Assembly (NCBI RefSeq): GCF_029207565.1
Contig: NZ_JANCMW010000002.1
Span: 124,001-188,000 of the forward strand
DNA length: 64,000 nt
Reading direction: 5' to 3'
Source: Marinobacter iranensis
GTDB taxonomy: Bacteria; Pseudomonadota; Gammaproteobacteria; Pseudomonadales; Oleiphilaceae
Shown: positions 8,373 to 17,683 of the stretch, piece by piece
Numbering within the stretch: the first letter of the stretch is position 1
How the letters are laid out: each line of letters starts with the position of its first letter
Notes under the pieces: generated by a model
The model's input: only the letters and a program-made list of their open reading frames with translations
What the model was told of the DNA's origin: nothing
Databases searched by the model: none
Program-made: the position numbers and the translations under genes

Positions 8373-9341
8373 TTAATCTCCCAATACTGTAGCCAGGCGT
8401 TCTTTGGCTGAGTCGTTCAGCCAGGTTGACCACTCGTCGCTGTTATTATTCAAGAAATACACCGCCGCTTCTTCTGCAGAGGCGTTATTGGAATCCATCC
8501 AGGCCAACAGTTGGCTCATGGTGGACGTCTTGAATGTCATGTGGCTGAGCATCTCTGCCACTTCCGGCTCACGCTCTTTGAAGTCGGTGGTCACGGATGT
8601 GAGGATCGTGGCCGCCGGGAACTCCGAAACGCCCGGATTTTCCACATTCTGTGTCTGGTTGCGGGTGTGGACCTCAGGCTTGTACTCACCCAGGTCAACG
8701 CGGGTCATGTCGTACTTGCCAAGCGGCACTGTCGGTCCCCAGTAGTAGCCGAACCAGGGCTCTTTCGACTGAACCGCCGAAGCCATGGACGAGGCCAGGG
8801 TCTCACCGGAACCATGGTTGAACACTTCAATGCCGGAGCTTTCCAGATCGAGAGCGTCGATCAGGTTGTCACTGACTACGCGGCATCCCCATCCACTCGG
8901 ACAATTGTTAAAGCGGCTTCCCACCAGCTCGGGATTTTCCATGACCCCTTCGATGGTGGTCAACTCCGGGTGCTTCTCGGCCAGGTAAGTCGGAATCCAC
9001 CAGCCTTCAACACCGCCCGGATCCAGTACTTCGGCCACGCGCTCGATCTTGCCCTGTTCTTCCAGTTCCAGGTAAGCCTCGCCGGCAGAGTTGAGCCACA
9101 GTTCGGTCACGATATCCGGTTCACCGTTTTCGGCAACGGACGTCACGGCCGGAACTGTATCGGAAGGAACGACCGTTACATCGCATCCATAACCCTGTTC
9201 CATGAGGAACTTGGCGACGCCGGTCACGACGGCGTTGGAAGCCCAGCCCATCTCGGTGATTGAGACTTCACCGCAGTCGGCCTGGGCAAGTGCAGGAACG
9301 GACATCGCGCAAAGCAGCGCGACTGGCGTTAGCTTTCGCAT
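8373..9341 (-). CDS. proX: Glycine betaine-binding periplasmic protein
   Basis: A 322-residue OpuAC-domain binding protein, first gene of the osmoprotectant operon. A signal peptide of about 21 residues ends ALAQA. The mature protein contains the aromatic-rich ligand pocket of the family: EMGWAS near the N-terminus, ELWLNS, GWWIPTYL and KEPWFGYYWGP. Two cysteines (NCPSGWGCR) could form a disulfide, as in related ProX proteins. It captures betaines in the periplasm and delivers them to ProW. It is about 107 bp upstream of proW; the 300-bp region ahead of it must hold the operon promoter, but I could not pick out an unambiguous one. Confidence 0.93.
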   Translation of the reverse strand: MRKLTPVALLCAMSVPALAQADCGEVSITEMGWASNAVVTGVAKFLMEQGYGCDVTVVPSDTVPAVTSVAENGEPDIVTELWLNSAGEAYLELEEQGKIERVAEVLDPGGVEGWWIPTYLAEKHPELTTIEGVMENPELVGSRFNNCPSGWGCRVVSDNLIDALDLESSGIEVFNHGSGETLASSMASAVQSKEPWFGYYWGPTVPLGKYDMTRVDLGEYKPEVHTRNQTQNVENPGVSEFPAATILTSVTTDFKEREPEVAEMLSHMTFKTSTMSQLLAWMDSNNASAEEAAVYFLNNNSDEWSTWLNDSAKERLATVLGD

Positions 9342-9640
9342 GATTGGTTCTCCTTATGGGTTTTGGAAATACGCGGAAAAAGATCCGCTGGAGTGGTCCG
9401 GAAGACCTCTCGAGAAGTGAAAACGCCTTGTTGATACTGCGCATTCAAAGGGCAAGACAAATGCGTTGACCTCGGCTACTACGTATATTCAAGAGTAACG
9501 CCCTGAGCGTGAGTTACAAGCCATTCATGTAAAAATGTCGCCAAGAAATGTATATGCTTTTCTGCATTTCCGCTCCCACTGTCAACGAACTGAAGCAATT
9601 CAGCGGTAGTTTGAAGGGTTGTCTGAGACCGGAGAACTCC
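9342..9640. other. Intergenic region between proX and the M14 peptidase gene
   Basis: This 299-bp divergent region must carry promoters for the proXWV operon (leftward) and for the peptidase gene (rightward). No promoter, operator palindrome, terminator or small gene stands out by eye. The region is richer in A+T than its flanks. Confidence 0.5.
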
Positions 9641-10741
9641 ATGACTGAATTGCGCGAACTGACCCCCCATTCTGCCGTGCCGGCCGAACAGTCCCGGCGG
9701 GACAGCCGTCAACGGCACCTGCTTCGAACCTTTCTGCCGGAGATGGTTCGCCTGGAACGTCTGCTGGCGGAAGCCCCGGGGCAGGTTTCCGTGGATACGC
9801 TTGCGCGGGTTGCGCTGAAAGAAATAGACCTGCCGATCTACCGGGTCGATCTGGGTAGCGACTCGCCTGACGCACCAGTGGTTTTACTGGTGGGTGGCGT
9901 ACATGGGCTCGAACGCATCGGGAGTGAGGTGGTGATGGCCTGGCTACGCAACCTGCTGGCCCGTATTTCGTGGGACGGGCACCTTCAGGCTTTGCTGAAG
10001 AAGGTTCGGGTTACCCTGTTGCCGATACTCAACCCGGGCGGCATGTACCTGAATCAGCGCAGCAATCCCAACGGGGTCGATCTGATGCGCAACGCACCCA
10101 TCACAGCCCAGGACCGCAGTGCCTTCCTGCTGGGCGGGCAGCGATTCTCTCCACGCCTGCCTTGGTTCATTGGCGATCCGGAACAGGGCATGGAAGCGGA
10201 GAACCAGGCACTGGAGTCGGTGATCTCGGAACTGTTGCCTGGCCGGCCCTTCAGTGTTGCGCTGGACTGTCATTCAGGCTTTGGCTGGCAGGACCAGATC
10301 TGGTTTCCCTATGCTTATCGCCGCCGCCCCATGCGGCGGATTGCGTCGGTGATGGCTCTGAAACTGATTTGGGAACAGGCATGGCCGGAGCACAATTATC
10401 GCTTCGAGCCCCAGTCCCGCCACTATCTGACCCACGGTGATCTGTGGGATTATTTTTACAAAAGAATAAACCGCAGTGGTGAGGGAGCGTTCATTCCCCT
10501 TACACTGGAGCTGGGCTCCTGGCGCTGGATCAAGAAACGCCCGCGACAGCTGCTGCGTCTGGATGGCTTTTTCAATCCGCTGGTTCCACACCGACATCGC
10601 AGGGTGCTGCGAAGCCACCTGACCTTTATCGATTTCCTGGTCAGCGCCGCCGCAAATCACGAAAACTGGTTGCCGCGAGCGGATGAGGAGTCCATGCTCA
10701 GAGAAGCCGCCATCGCCCATTGGTACAGGGACCATCACTGA
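9641..10741 (+). CDS. M14-family metallopeptidase / succinylglutamate desuccinylase-like
   Basis: A 367-residue zinc hydrolase. Zinc ligands are recognisable as H88 and E91 in GGVHGLERIG and H211 in LDCHSGFGW; the general base is probably E290 in PLTLELGSW. NPGGMYLNQRSNPNGVDLMR matches the substrate-arginine/asparagine region of M14 carboxypeptidases. No signal peptide is present, so it is probably cytoplasmic. The frame is open back to 9548, but ATG 9641 has GGAG eight bases upstream and is preferred. An alpha/beta hydrolase gene follows after 2 bp, so the two are almost certainly co-translated. Substrate is unknown; peptide, amide or acyl-amino acid are all possible. Confidence 0.85.
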   Translation: MTELRELTPHSAVPAEQSRRDSRQRHLLRTFLPEMVRLERLLAEAPGQVSVDTLARVALKEIDLPIYRVDLGSDSPDAPVVLLVGGVHGLERIGSEVVMAWLRNLLARISWDGHLQALLKKVRVTLLPILNPGGMYLNQRSNPNGVDLMRNAPITAQDRSAFLLGGQRFSPRLPWFIGDPEQGMEAENQALESVISELLPGRPFSVALDCHSGFGWQDQIWFPYAYRRRPMRRIASVMALKLIWEQAWPEHNYRFEPQSRHYLTHGDLWDYFYKRINRSGEGAFIPLTLELGSWRWIKKRPRQLLRLDGFFNPLVPHRHRRVLRSHLTFIDFLVSAAANHENWLPRADEESMLREAAIAHWYRDHH

Positions 10742-10743
10742 CG

Positions 10744-11478
10744 ATGCATTGGATTCTGTTACGAGGACTGACCCGGGAACAGTCTCACTGGGGAGCATTT
10801 CCCCGCATGCTGGAAGAGGCCTTTCCGGGCCATCGGTTTCACCTGGTTGACCTCCCTGGAACGGGAGTGCATTACAAGGACCCCAGCCCTGACAATATTG
10901 CGGCCATCCGCGACAAGGTCCGCCACAGCGTAAGCCATATTCCGGCACCTTACAGCCTGTTGGGGTTGTCCATGGGGGGCATGGTGGCCCTGGACTGGTC
11001 CCAGCATGCGCCTGAGGGTGAAATCCAGAACCTGGTGCTGATCAACACCAGTTCCGGGTTCAGCCCACCCTGGCGCAGGATGAGGCCGGGTGCCTGGCCC
11101 CGCATTGCGCGCCTGCTGGCCCGTCGTGAACTGTTTGATCGCGAGGCGGATATCCTGCGGCTGACCTGTAACCGGCCGGTCAGCCTCGACACCACGAAAC
11201 ACTGGTACAGCATTCAGCGCCAGCGGCCGGTCGGCATTGGCAATGCCTACGCCCAATTGAAATCGGCCGCATCCTTCAAGCCCCTGCCTCAGCGGCCACT
11301 GCCGGATGCGCTCCTGTTGGCGAGCCGGGGCGACCGGATTGTACACTGGACCTGCAGCGAAGTGCTTGAGCAACGCTGGCAATGGACGCTGAAAGTCCAT
11401 CCCTCAGCCGGCCATGACCTGCCTCTGGACGACCCGGAGTGGATTATCCACCAGATAAAAAACTGGTTACCCGAGTGA
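10744..11478 (+). CDS. Alpha/beta fold hydrolase
   Basis: A 244-residue serine hydrolase with the nucleophile elbow GLSMG at about 74-78 (Ser76), a probable catalytic Asp in LLASRGDRIV and His in SAGHDLPLDD near the C-terminus. The start ATG lies 2 bp after the stop codon of the M14 peptidase gene; an upstream in-frame start at 10720 would overlap that gene and is less likely. It is soluble and cytoplasmic by sequence. Sequence resembles BioH/pimeloyl-type esterases only in general fold. The coupling suggests it works with the peptidase, for example on an ester or thioester product, but this is a guess. Confidence 0.82.
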   Translation: MHWILLRGLTREQSHWGAFPRMLEEAFPGHRFHLVDLPGTGVHYKDPSPDNIAAIRDKVRHSVSHIPAPYSLLGLSMGGMVALDWSQHAPEGEIQNLVLINTSSGFSPPWRRMRPGAWPRIARLLARRELFDREADILRLTCNRPVSLDTTKHWYSIQRQRPVGIGNAYAQLKSAASFKPLPQRPLPDALLLASRGDRIVHWTCSEVLEQRWQWTLKVHPSAGHDLPLDDPEWIIHQIKNWLPE

Positions 11479-11568
11479 TTGCGGTTGCTTGACGCAACCG
11501 TTGTTCCGCGTCAGTCTTCTATACGATTTACGACCGTCCACCCATGATGATGTATGGAGCCAATAACA

Positions 11569-12186
11569 ATGAGAATTCTCGAAACCAAAACCGCCCCGAA
11601 TCCCCGCCGGGTTCGCATGTTCATGTCCGAAAAGGGCTTGCTGGACAAAGCCGAGTTTGTCGAGATTGACCTCCAGAAAGGCGAGAACCTGACTCCGGAA
11701 TACGCCGCCAAAAACCCCATGAAAAAAGTGCCGGTGATGGAGCTGGATGACGGCACCTGCATCTCCGAAACCATGGCCATTTGCCGCTATTTCGAGGAAA
11801 GCTATCCGGACGCGCCCACGCTGCTGGGAGATACACCACTCGAGAAGGCCCAGGTAGAGCAATGGCTGCGCTGGATCGAATTTTCCTTTTTCCTGCCCAC
11901 CGGCATGTGTTTCCAGCATACCAGCGGCTACTTCAAGGACCGCATGAATCCGATCAAGGAGTGGGGCGAGGAATGCCGTACCACCGTGGAAAAATTCATG
12001 CACTTCCTCAACAAGCATCTGGAGGGCAGGGAATACATCTGTTGCGATCGGTTTACCGCAGCCGATATCAACGCCTTTACTACGGTGGCCTTTGCGCGCG
12101 TGGTGGACATCCGCATCAAGCCGGAACAATCTATCCTCCAGGCCTGGTACGATCGCATCAAGCAACGCCCATCCGCCCAGGTATGA
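11569..12186 (+). CDS. Glutathione S-transferase
   Basis: A 205-residue GST. The N-terminal thioredoxin fold has APNPRRVRMFMSEKG at the active-site position, NPMKKVPVMELDDG with the cis-proline, and ISETMAICRYFE, the glutathione gamma-glutamyl contact (S-E-T). The C-terminal helical domain contains CCDRFTAADINAFTTVAFA, the N-capping box. An in-frame ATG at 11554 exists, but ATG 11569 has GGAG nine bases upstream and fits the family's usual start. The next gene begins 4 bp after the stop, so the pair is an operon. The two cysteines in EYICCDR are unusual but not part of the known active site. Confidence 0.9.
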   Translation: MRILETKTAPNPRRVRMFMSEKGLLDKAEFVEIDLQKGENLTPEYAAKNPMKKVPVMELDDGTCISETMAICRYFEESYPDAPTLLGDTPLEKAQVEQWLRWIEFSFFLPTGMCFQHTSGYFKDRMNPIKEWGEECRTTVEKFMHFLNKHLEGREYICCDRFTAADINAFTTVAFARVVDIRIKPEQSILQAWYDRIKQRPSAQV

Positions 12187-12190
12187 GCCA

Positions 12191-12799
12191 ATGACACAAC
12201 CGACCCAACTGGCCTGTGCCCTGGAAAAAATCGATGCCGCCAACCGGGCCGACCCCAATATCGAGGAGGTCAACGGGCAGCTCTTGCCCAAGGAGTATGC
12301 CTACAGCCAGCACATGACGCGCTGGCTGTTCGAGCTCGAGTCGCAACCCTCGGAGCGCATGCAGATTGCCTGCCGGGCCCAGCACATAGAGCGCTGGACC
12401 ATACCCCGCAGCGATTTTCCGGAAGGCCGTAAGGCCTATTATGAATGGCGCCAGGCCTGTGGCCGGATGCATGGTCGCCGGGCGGCGGAGATCATGGCGG
12501 AGTGCGGTTACCCGCAAGAAGAGTGTGAGCGGGTCGAAACCGTCCTCACCAAGCGGGAGTTGCGTAAGGACGAGGATACCCAGTTATTGGAAGATGTGGC
12601 CTGTATGGTGTTCCTGGAGCGCTATTTTGCGGAGTTCTATGAACAGAAGGCCGACTACGACCGGGAAAAATGGCTGCGCATTGTTCGCCGTACCTGGGGC
12701 AAGATGTCTCCGCGGGGGCATGAGGCTGCCCTGAAGTTGGCTGAAGGCATGCCGGCGCACTTGCTGGCGTTGTTGCAGGAGGCTCTAGCCTCGGATTGA
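12191..12799 (+). CDS. DUF4202 domain-containing protein
   Basis: A 202-residue, all-helical soluble protein that I recognise as DUF4202. Conserved features include CRAQHIERWTIPRSDFPEGR, YYEWR, MHGRRAAEIMAECGYP and LEDVACMVFLERYFAEFY. The His/Asp pattern resembles HD-type phosphohydrolases, but no complete HD motif set can be claimed. Function is not established. The real start is the ATG at 12191, directly after the GST stop (TGA at 12184-12186); an upstream open frame inside the GST gene is a shadow. Palindrome copy A follows the stop codon by 8 bp. Confidence 0.85.
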   Translation: MTQPTQLACALEKIDAANRADPNIEEVNGQLLPKEYAYSQHMTRWLFELESQPSERMQIACRAQHIERWTIPRSDFPEGRKAYYEWRQACGRMHGRRAAEIMAECGYPQEECERVETVLTKRELRKDEDTQLLEDVACMVFLERYFAEFYEQKADYDREKWLRIVRRTWGKMSPRGHEAALKLAEGMPAHLLALLQEALASD

Positions 12800-12807
12800 T
12801 GGGTGCT

Positions 12808-12916
12808 CAAGTGAGCGGACACGTCGGGCCAAAATACGCTGTGAATACTTCCCTGTACGCTCGGCTCCGCCATCCATGGCTCCGCACGATTTTGGCCCGA
12901 CGTGTCCGCTCACTTG
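12808..12916 (+). repeat. Loop-conserved palindrome, copy A
   Basis: Arms of 28 bp at 12808-12835 and 12889-12916 are perfectly complementary. The 53-bp centre carries the shared core (GTGAATACTTCCCTGTA, then CTCGG and GCCATCCATGGC). It sits between the convergent DUF4202 and trpC genes and would act as a very stable transcript hairpin in both directions. The arm sequence is not shared with the other five copies in the window. Confidence 0.9.
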
Positions 12917-12939
12917 GTCCGGCTTTGAGAGTTAGCTAT

Positions 12940-13752
12940 CTAAAAAAACATCTCCCGCAGTTTCATTCCAGGATCTTCGGATCTCATAAAGGATTCGCCA
13001 ACGAGAAAGCCATAGATGCCGCAGTCGGTCATGGTCTCCACATCGGCCCGGGTCATGATGCCGCTTTCGGTAATGGTTAGCCGCTCTGAGGAAATTCGCT
13101 CGTGCAGGTCGAAGGTGGTGTCCAGCGAGACATCAAAGGTGTGCAGGTTGCGGTTGTTGATACCCACTAGCGGCGTAGACAGGGTGAGGGCGTCGTCGAG
13201 TTCCTCGCCATCGTGCACTTCCACCAGAACGTCCAACCCGATTTCATGGGCTATGCCTTCCAGTTCCTGCATCTGGTCCCTGGTCAGGCAGGCGGCGATC
13301 AGCAGGATGCAGTCGGCGCCAATGGCCCGGCTTTCGTAGACCTGATACGGCGCTACCATGAAGTCCTTGCGGATCACCGGCAGGCTACAGGCGTTGCGGG
13401 CGGCTCTCAGGAAGTCCTCATGGCCCTGGAAGAAGTCCTTGTCAGTGAGCACTGACAGGCAGGCGGCACCGCCTTTCTCGTAGCTTTCGGCGATAGCTTC
13501 AGGAACAAACGGATCGCGGAGAATGCCTTTGCTGGGGGAAGCTTTTTTTATCTCGGCAATGACCGCTGGCGTCCGTTGTTCGACGCGATGGCGTAAGGCG
13601 TCCGCAAAACCCCGTGCTGGCGGCTGGTCGCCAGCCATGGCTTTCAGGTCGCCAATAGAAATCTTGCGCTTGCGTTCATCAATTTCCTCCCACTTCCGGT
13701 CAACGATTTTCCTCAGAATGGTAGGAGTCTTATCCAAATGTCTGTCAGTCAT
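12940..13752 (-). CDS. trpC: Indole-3-glycerol phosphate synthase
   Basis: A 270-residue monofunctional TrpC, a cytoplasmic TIM barrel that closes the indole ring in tryptophan synthesis. Family motifs are [13 protein letters not shown] (catalytic Lys) at about residue 58, [39 protein letters not shown], and [10 protein letters not shown]. The start ATG 13752 (MTDRHLDK) is preferred over an open extension to 13800 that would run into palindrome copy B and has no support. There is no TrpF fusion, unlike E. coli. It is the last gene of the local trpE-G-D-C order and is separated from trpD by copy B. Confidence 0.95.
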   Translation of the reverse strand: MTDRHLDKTPTILRKIVDRKWEEIDERKRKISIGDLKAMAGDQPPARGFADALRHRVEQRTPAVIAEIKKASPSKGILRDPFVPEAIAESYEKGGAACLSVLTDKDFFQGHEDFLRAARNACSLPVIRKDFMVAPYQVYESRAIGADCILLIAACLTRDQMQELEGIAHEIGLDVLVEVHDGEELDDALTLSTPLVGINNRNLHTFDVSLDTTFDLHERISSERLTITESGIMTRADVETMTDCGIYGFLVGESFMRSEDPGMKLREMFF

Positions 13753-13779
13753 ATCAAGCCCGTAAAAAGTGTGCGAGAG

Positions 13780-13883
13780 CCGGTGGGGAGGCCCTTCCAA
13801 AACTGTCGTCAGCCATGGATGGCTGACGTCAAGCCCTACAGGGATGTATTCACGGGCGTGTTTTGGAAGGGCCTCCCCACCGG
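13780..13883 (-). repeat. Loop-conserved palindrome, copy B
   Basis: Perfect 23-bp arms at 13780-13802 and 13861-13883 enclose a 58-bp centre. Read on the reverse strand, the centre has GTGAATACATCCCTGTA followed by an inner 8-bp hairpin, GTCAGCCA / TGGCTGAC. It lies between trpD and trpC inside the operon, ending 27 bp before the trpC start. Orientation of the core is opposite to copy A. Confidence 0.9.
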
Positions 13884-13914
13884 ATCGTCCGGCTGCAACG
13901 CTGGCAGGCCGGTA

Positions 13915-14943
13915 TTAGAAGCACTGCGAAAAGTCAGCCAACTCAGACATCTTGCCGGCGGCAAGGCCGGAGCCCATGGCGTCCAGTGCCATCTCTACGC
14001 CCTCAGCCGGTGTCTTCGCCAGGCCCGCCACATAAATAGCCGCGCCGGCATTCAGGGCGATCAGGTCACGGGCCTTTTCGGCCATTTCGTCGTGACCACG
14101 GCCGAAGGCGGCGCGGATCAGTTTCAGTGAATCCTCGGCAGTATCCACGGTCAGTCCGACCAGAGCCTGGCTCTTGATGCCCAGATCTTCCGGGGTGATG
14201 TCGTACTCGGTGACCTCGCCGTTTTTCAGCTCAGCCACGTGCGTGGAGCTGGCCAGGCTGATCTCGTCCAGGCCGTCTTTGGAATGCACAACCATGATAT
14301 GTTCGGCGCCCAGGCGGTACAGAACCTCCGCCATAGGGCGGCACAGTTCCTTGGTGAACACACCGATCAACTGGCGCTTGACACTGGCCGGGTTGGTCAT
14401 GGGGCCGAGGATGTTGAAGATCGTACGGCAACCCAGTTCCTTGCGCGGGCCGATGGCGTGTTTCATGGCGCCATGATGGGCCGGTGCGAACATGAAGCCC
14501 ACACCGATCTGTTCCACGCAGCGGGCAACTTCCTCGGGAGCCATCTGCAGGTTGATGCCCAGCTTCTCGAGCAGATCGGCGCTGCCACTTTTGGAGGACA
14601 CAGCGCGGTTGCCATGTTTGGCGACAAAACCGCCCGCCGCTGCCACCACAAACGAGGCGGCGGTGGATACGTTAAACAGGTTGGCCCCGTCGCCACCAGT
14701 GCCGACGATGTCCACCAGTGGCTCGGCGTTGACCGTTACCCCGGTTGCCAACTCGCGCATGACTTCGGTGGCACCGGTGATCTCGTCGATGGTCTCACTC
14801 TTCAGGCGCAGGCCCATCAGAAAAGCTCCGATCTGCGCATCGGTGGCTTCGCCCTTCATGACGATGCGCATAACGTCCTTCATTTCCTCGGTGGACAGGT
14901 CCAGGTTCGAGGCAATGCGGTTGAGTGCTTCTTTCATGTCCAT
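13915..14943 (-). CDS. trpD: Anthranilate phosphoribosyltransferase
   Basis: A 342-residue enzyme that transfers phosphoribosyl from PRPP to anthranilate, the second step of tryptophan synthesis. Diagnostic motifs are [17 protein letters not shown] (the PRPP-binding GTGGD) at about residue 82, [18 protein letters not shown], and a later [21 protein letters not shown]. Length is normal for the family and there is no TrpG fusion. AAGGGG precedes the ATG at 14943 at good spacing. It lies about 480 bp downstream of trpG, an unusually long gap for this operon, because palindromes C and D sit in between. Confidence 0.95.
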   Translation of the reverse strand: MDMKEALNRIASNLDLSTEEMKDVMRIVMKGEATDAQIGAFLMGLRLKSETIDEITGATEVMRELATGVTVNAEPLVDIVGTGGDGANLFNVSTAASFVVAAAGGFVAKHGNRAVSSKSGSADLLEKLGINLQMAPEEVARCVEQIGVGFMFAPAHHGAMKHAIGPRKELGCRTIFNILGPMTNPASVKRQLIGVFTKELCRPMAEVLYRLGAEHIMVVHSKDGLDEISLASSTHVAELKNGEVTEYDITPEDLGIKSQALVGLTVDTAEDSLKLIRAAFGRGHDEMAEKARDLIALNAGAAIYVAGLAKTPAEGVEMALDAMGSGLAAGKMSELADFSQCF

Positions 14944-15060
14944 TCGTGGGCCCCTTGGGTTGGTCTGCTTCTTGTCTTCTGTGTTTGTGTCTAGCTTAGC
15001 AAGTTCTTGTCGGGTGTAGGGTCTGTTGTTGGGTCGGCCCTCTAGCTAGGGTGTTTGGTC

Positions 15061-15168
15061 GATGGCTGGGGTGGCCACTTCCCAAAAGCGCCTCAAGACA
15101 TCCTTGTGCGGCTCGGGCTCCGCCATCCATGGCTCCGCACGTTTTGTGAAGTGGCCACCCCAGCCATC
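15061..15168 (+). repeat. Loop-conserved palindrome, copy C
   Basis: Arms of 27 bp at 15061-15087 and 15142-15168 match with one mismatch. The 54-bp centre contains CATCCTTGTGCGGCTCGGG and GCCATCCATGGC. It lies upstream of trpD in the 480-bp trpG-trpD gap. Its centre is nearly the reverse complement of copy D, 100 bp away, although the arms of the two are unrelated. Confidence 0.9.
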
Positions 15169-15272
15169 TCCTTTTAAGCCTCGGTGAGGGCTTATCCAGT
15201 GCTTGGCACCCCAGAGCTCATTTTCGCTTTTCCAGCTCCGCGTGGAGAACACGCTGGAACAGCCTGCCAAGA

Positions 15273-15386
15273 GGGCAGTGAGGGGGAGAGGGTTCCCAAA
15301 ACCGTGCGGAGCCATGGATGGCGGAGCCCGAGCCGTACAGGGACGTCTTGAGGCGTGTTTGGGGAACCCTCTCCCCCTCACTGCCC
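15273..15386 (-). repeat. Loop-conserved palindrome, copy D
   Basis: Arms of 29 bp at 15273-15301 and 15358-15386 match with one mismatch. Read on the reverse strand, the 56-bp centre has GACGTCCCTGTACGGCTCGG and GCCATCCATGGC. It starts 38 bp beyond the trpG stop codon. With copy C it forms an inverted pair of similar cores separated by about 130 bp of otherwise featureless sequence. Confidence 0.9.
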
Positions 15387-15423
15387 GGAATCAGAACCAG
15401 GCCCCAGAGGCCACCCAACAAAA

Positions 15424-16002
15424 CTAACTCCGCAGAAAGTTCCGCAACAACTCGTGCCCCTGCTCAGTCATAATAGACTCTGGATGGAACTGTACGCCTT
15501 CGATGGGCAACGTCTTGTGCCGAACGCCCATGATTTCCTCAACAGAGCCGTCATCATTCCGGGTCCAGGCAGTCACCTCCAGACAATCCGGCAGCGTTTC
15601 CTTGTCGATCACCAGGCTATGGTAGCGGGTCGCCTTCAGCGGATTGCTCAGACCACGGAACACGCCTTCGTCCTTGTGAAACACTGGTGACACCTTGCCA
15701 TGCATTACACGCCCGGCGCGGATGACATCGCCGCCGTACACCTGCCCGATGGCCTGGTGCCCCAGGCATACGCCCAGGATGGGCAGCTTGCCGGCAAAAT
15801 GGCGGATGGCGGCCATGGAAATGCCCGCTTCGTTGGGCGTACAAGGCCCAGGGGAGATTACCAGGCGCTCCGGCTTCAGGGCCTCGATTTCCTCTACCGT
15901 GATTTCGTCGTTGCGGTACACATGAACATCCGCACCCAGCTCCGCCAGGTATTGCACCACGTTGTAGGTGAAGGAATCGTAGTTATCGATCATCAGCAAC
16001 AT
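15424..16002 (-). CDS. trpG: Anthranilate synthase component II (glutamine amidotransferase)
   Basis: A 192-residue class I amidotransferase that supplies ammonia to TrpE. The triad is visible: Cys79 in [10 protein letters not shown], and His and Glu in VQFHPESI near the C-terminus. [14 protein letters not shown] is the standard N-terminus. A strong GGAGG lies ahead of the ATG at 16002, 16 bp after the trpE stop codon. In many pseudomonads the same subunit (PabA/TrpG) serves folate synthesis, and no separate pabA is seen here, so dual use is possible. Palindrome D follows closely downstream. Confidence 0.95.
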   Translation of the reverse strand: MLLMIDNYDSFTYNVVQYLAELGADVHVYRNDEITVEEIEALKPERLVISPGPCTPNEAGISMAAIRHFAGKLPILGVCLGHQAIGQVYGGDVIRAGRVMHGKVSPVFHKDEGVFRGLSNPLKATRYHSLVIDKETLPDCLEVTAWTRNDDGSVEEIMGVRHKTLPIEGVQFHPESIMTEQGHELLRNFLRS

Positions 16003-16018
16003 AATCTTATCCTCCGCC

Positions 16019-17506
16019 TCAGTGGTCGAAATCGTTGTAGGTCATGGCGACAGCGCGGAAGATCGCGCGGCCCTTGTTCATGGTTTCCTTCCACTCGAGG
16101 CGGGGCACCGAGTCCGCCACCACGCCGGCACCGGCCTGGATGTGCAGGGTGTTGTCCTTGATCACGGCCGTGCGGATGGCAATGGCGGTGTCCATGTTGC
16201 CGTTGAACGACAGGTAGCCCACGGCGCCGCCGTAGACACCCCGTTTCACCGGCTCCAGCTCGTCGATGATTTCCATGGCGCGGATCTTGGGGGCGCCGCT
16301 CAGGGTGCCGGCGGGCAGGGTGGCCCGCAAGACATCCAGGCAACTCGTGTTCTCCTTCAGGCGACCGGTCACGTTGGAGACAATGTGCATGACGTGGGAG
16401 TAGCGCTCCACGATCATCTTGTCGGTCAGTTTCACGGTACCGGTTTCCGATACCCGGCCGGCGTCGTTGCGGCCCAGGTCGATCAGCATCAGGTGCTCGG
16501 CAATCTCCTTGGGGTCCGCCAGCAGTTCGGCTTCCAGGGCCCTGTCCTCGGCATCGGTGGCGCCGCGTTTGCGGGTGCCGGCGATGGGCCGCACGGTGAC
16601 TTCCTCGTCTTCCACCCGTGCCAGGATTTCCGGTGACGAGCCGACAATATGGAAGTCGTCCAGGTCCAGGAAATACATGTAGGGGGAAGGGTTCAGCACC
16701 CGCAGTGAACGGTACAGGTTCAGGGGTGGTGCCTCGAACGGGATGGACATGCGCTGGGAGATGACGGTCTGCATCACGTCACCATCCAGCACGTATTCCT
16801 TGATCCTGCCCACGGCTGCTTCGAATTTTTCCTGGTTGAAGCCGGAGATGAAGTCGCTCTCGTCCACCGTCTTGCCGCGCAGGTGCTCCGGGGTGCGGGG
16901 CGCGTTGGCGGTTTGCCGGTGCAGGCGCGATTCCAGGTCATCGATGCGTTGCAGTGCTTCCTCGTAGGCGCCCTCCCGGTTGGGATCGGCGTGAACGATC
17001 AGGTGCAGTTTGCCGCGCAGGTTGTCGAACACCACCACTTCATCAGACACCATCAGCAGAATGTCGGGCGTGCCGATCTTGTCCGGGGGACAGCTCCTGC
17101 GCAGACGCTTTTCAATGTAGCGCACGGTGTCGTAGCCGAAATAGCCCACCAGGCCACCGTTGAAGCGGGGCAGGTCGTCCAGGTCCGGCGCGTTGAAGCG
17201 GGCCTGGTATTCTTCGACAAACGTAAGCGGATCGTCCGCCGTGGTTTCCTCTACCACCTTACCGTCGCGGGTGATGGTGATGTTGTGGTCGTAAACCTTG
17301 AGAATTTCACGGCTGGGCAGGCCGATGATGGAGTAGCGGCCCCATTTTTCGCCGCCCTGGACGGACTCGAACAGGTAGGAATAGGGGCCACTGGCCAGCT
17401 TGAAATAGGTGCTCAGGGGCGTGTCCAGGTCGGCGAGGACTTCGCGATAGACGGGGATACGATTAAAGCCGGCCTTGGCGAGCTCGGCGAATTGCTCGGG
17501 TGTCAT
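16019..17506 (-). CDS. trpE: Anthranilate synthase component I
   Basis: A 495-residue chorismate-utilising enzyme that makes anthranilate, the first committed step to tryptophan. The N-terminal domain has the feedback-binding segment [20 protein letters not shown] at about residue 45, corresponding to the LLES site for tryptophan. The C-terminal domain holds the catalytic core: [33 protein letters not shown] and [18 protein letters not shown]. It follows gph by 177 bp and precedes trpG by 16 bp. I looked for a Trp-rich leader peptide in those 177 bp and found none, so feedback inhibition may be the main control here. Confidence 0.95.
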   Translation of the reverse strand: MTPEQFAELAKAGFNRIPVYREVLADLDTPLSTYFKLASGPYSYLFESVQGGEKWGRYSIIGLPSREILKVYDHNITITRDGKVVEETTADDPLTFVEEYQARFNAPDLDDLPRFNGGLVGYFGYDTVRYIEKRLRRSCPPDKIGTPDILLMVSDEVVVFDNLRGKLHLIVHADPNREGAYEEALQRIDDLESRLHRQTANAPRTPEHLRGKTVDESDFISGFNQEKFEAAVGRIKEYVLDGDVMQTVISQRMSIPFEAPPLNLYRSLRVLNPSPYMYFLDLDDFHIVGSSPEILARVEDEEVTVRPIAGTRKRGATDAEDRALEAELLADPKEIAEHLMLIDLGRNDAGRVSETGTVKLTDKMIVERYSHVMHIVSNVTGRLKENTSCLDVLRATLPAGTLSGAPKIRAMEIIDELEPVKRGVYGGAVGYLSFNGNMDTAIAIRTAVIKDNTLHIQAGAGVVADSVPRLEWKETMNKGRAIFRAVAMTYNDFDH

Positions 17507-17683
17507 GGTAACGATTCCTGAAATCTGATCTGTATGGTGGACTTTCGGGCGGCATTCAGCCGATGCGCCATCGCCACCATCGTGTTGCGCGGGTTGTCAG
17601 TATGCCCTGCGCTGTAATCAGACTCAGTCCCTGCACGGCAGGAATCTCCCGAATTGAAGGTTTCAAATCAATATCCTGTGAGA

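Noticed and set aside
12842-12900. Small gene or CRISPR-like unit inside the palindromes
   Set aside because: There are only single units at distant sites, with no regular spacing and no spacer set; no cas genes are in the window. Open frames across them are not conserved between copies.
17507-17683. Possible Trp-codon leader peptide or attenuator upstream of trpE
   Set aside because: Short frames on the trpE strand (for example one starting ATGGTGGCG) have no Trp run, and no terminator-like hairpin with a T-tail is present.
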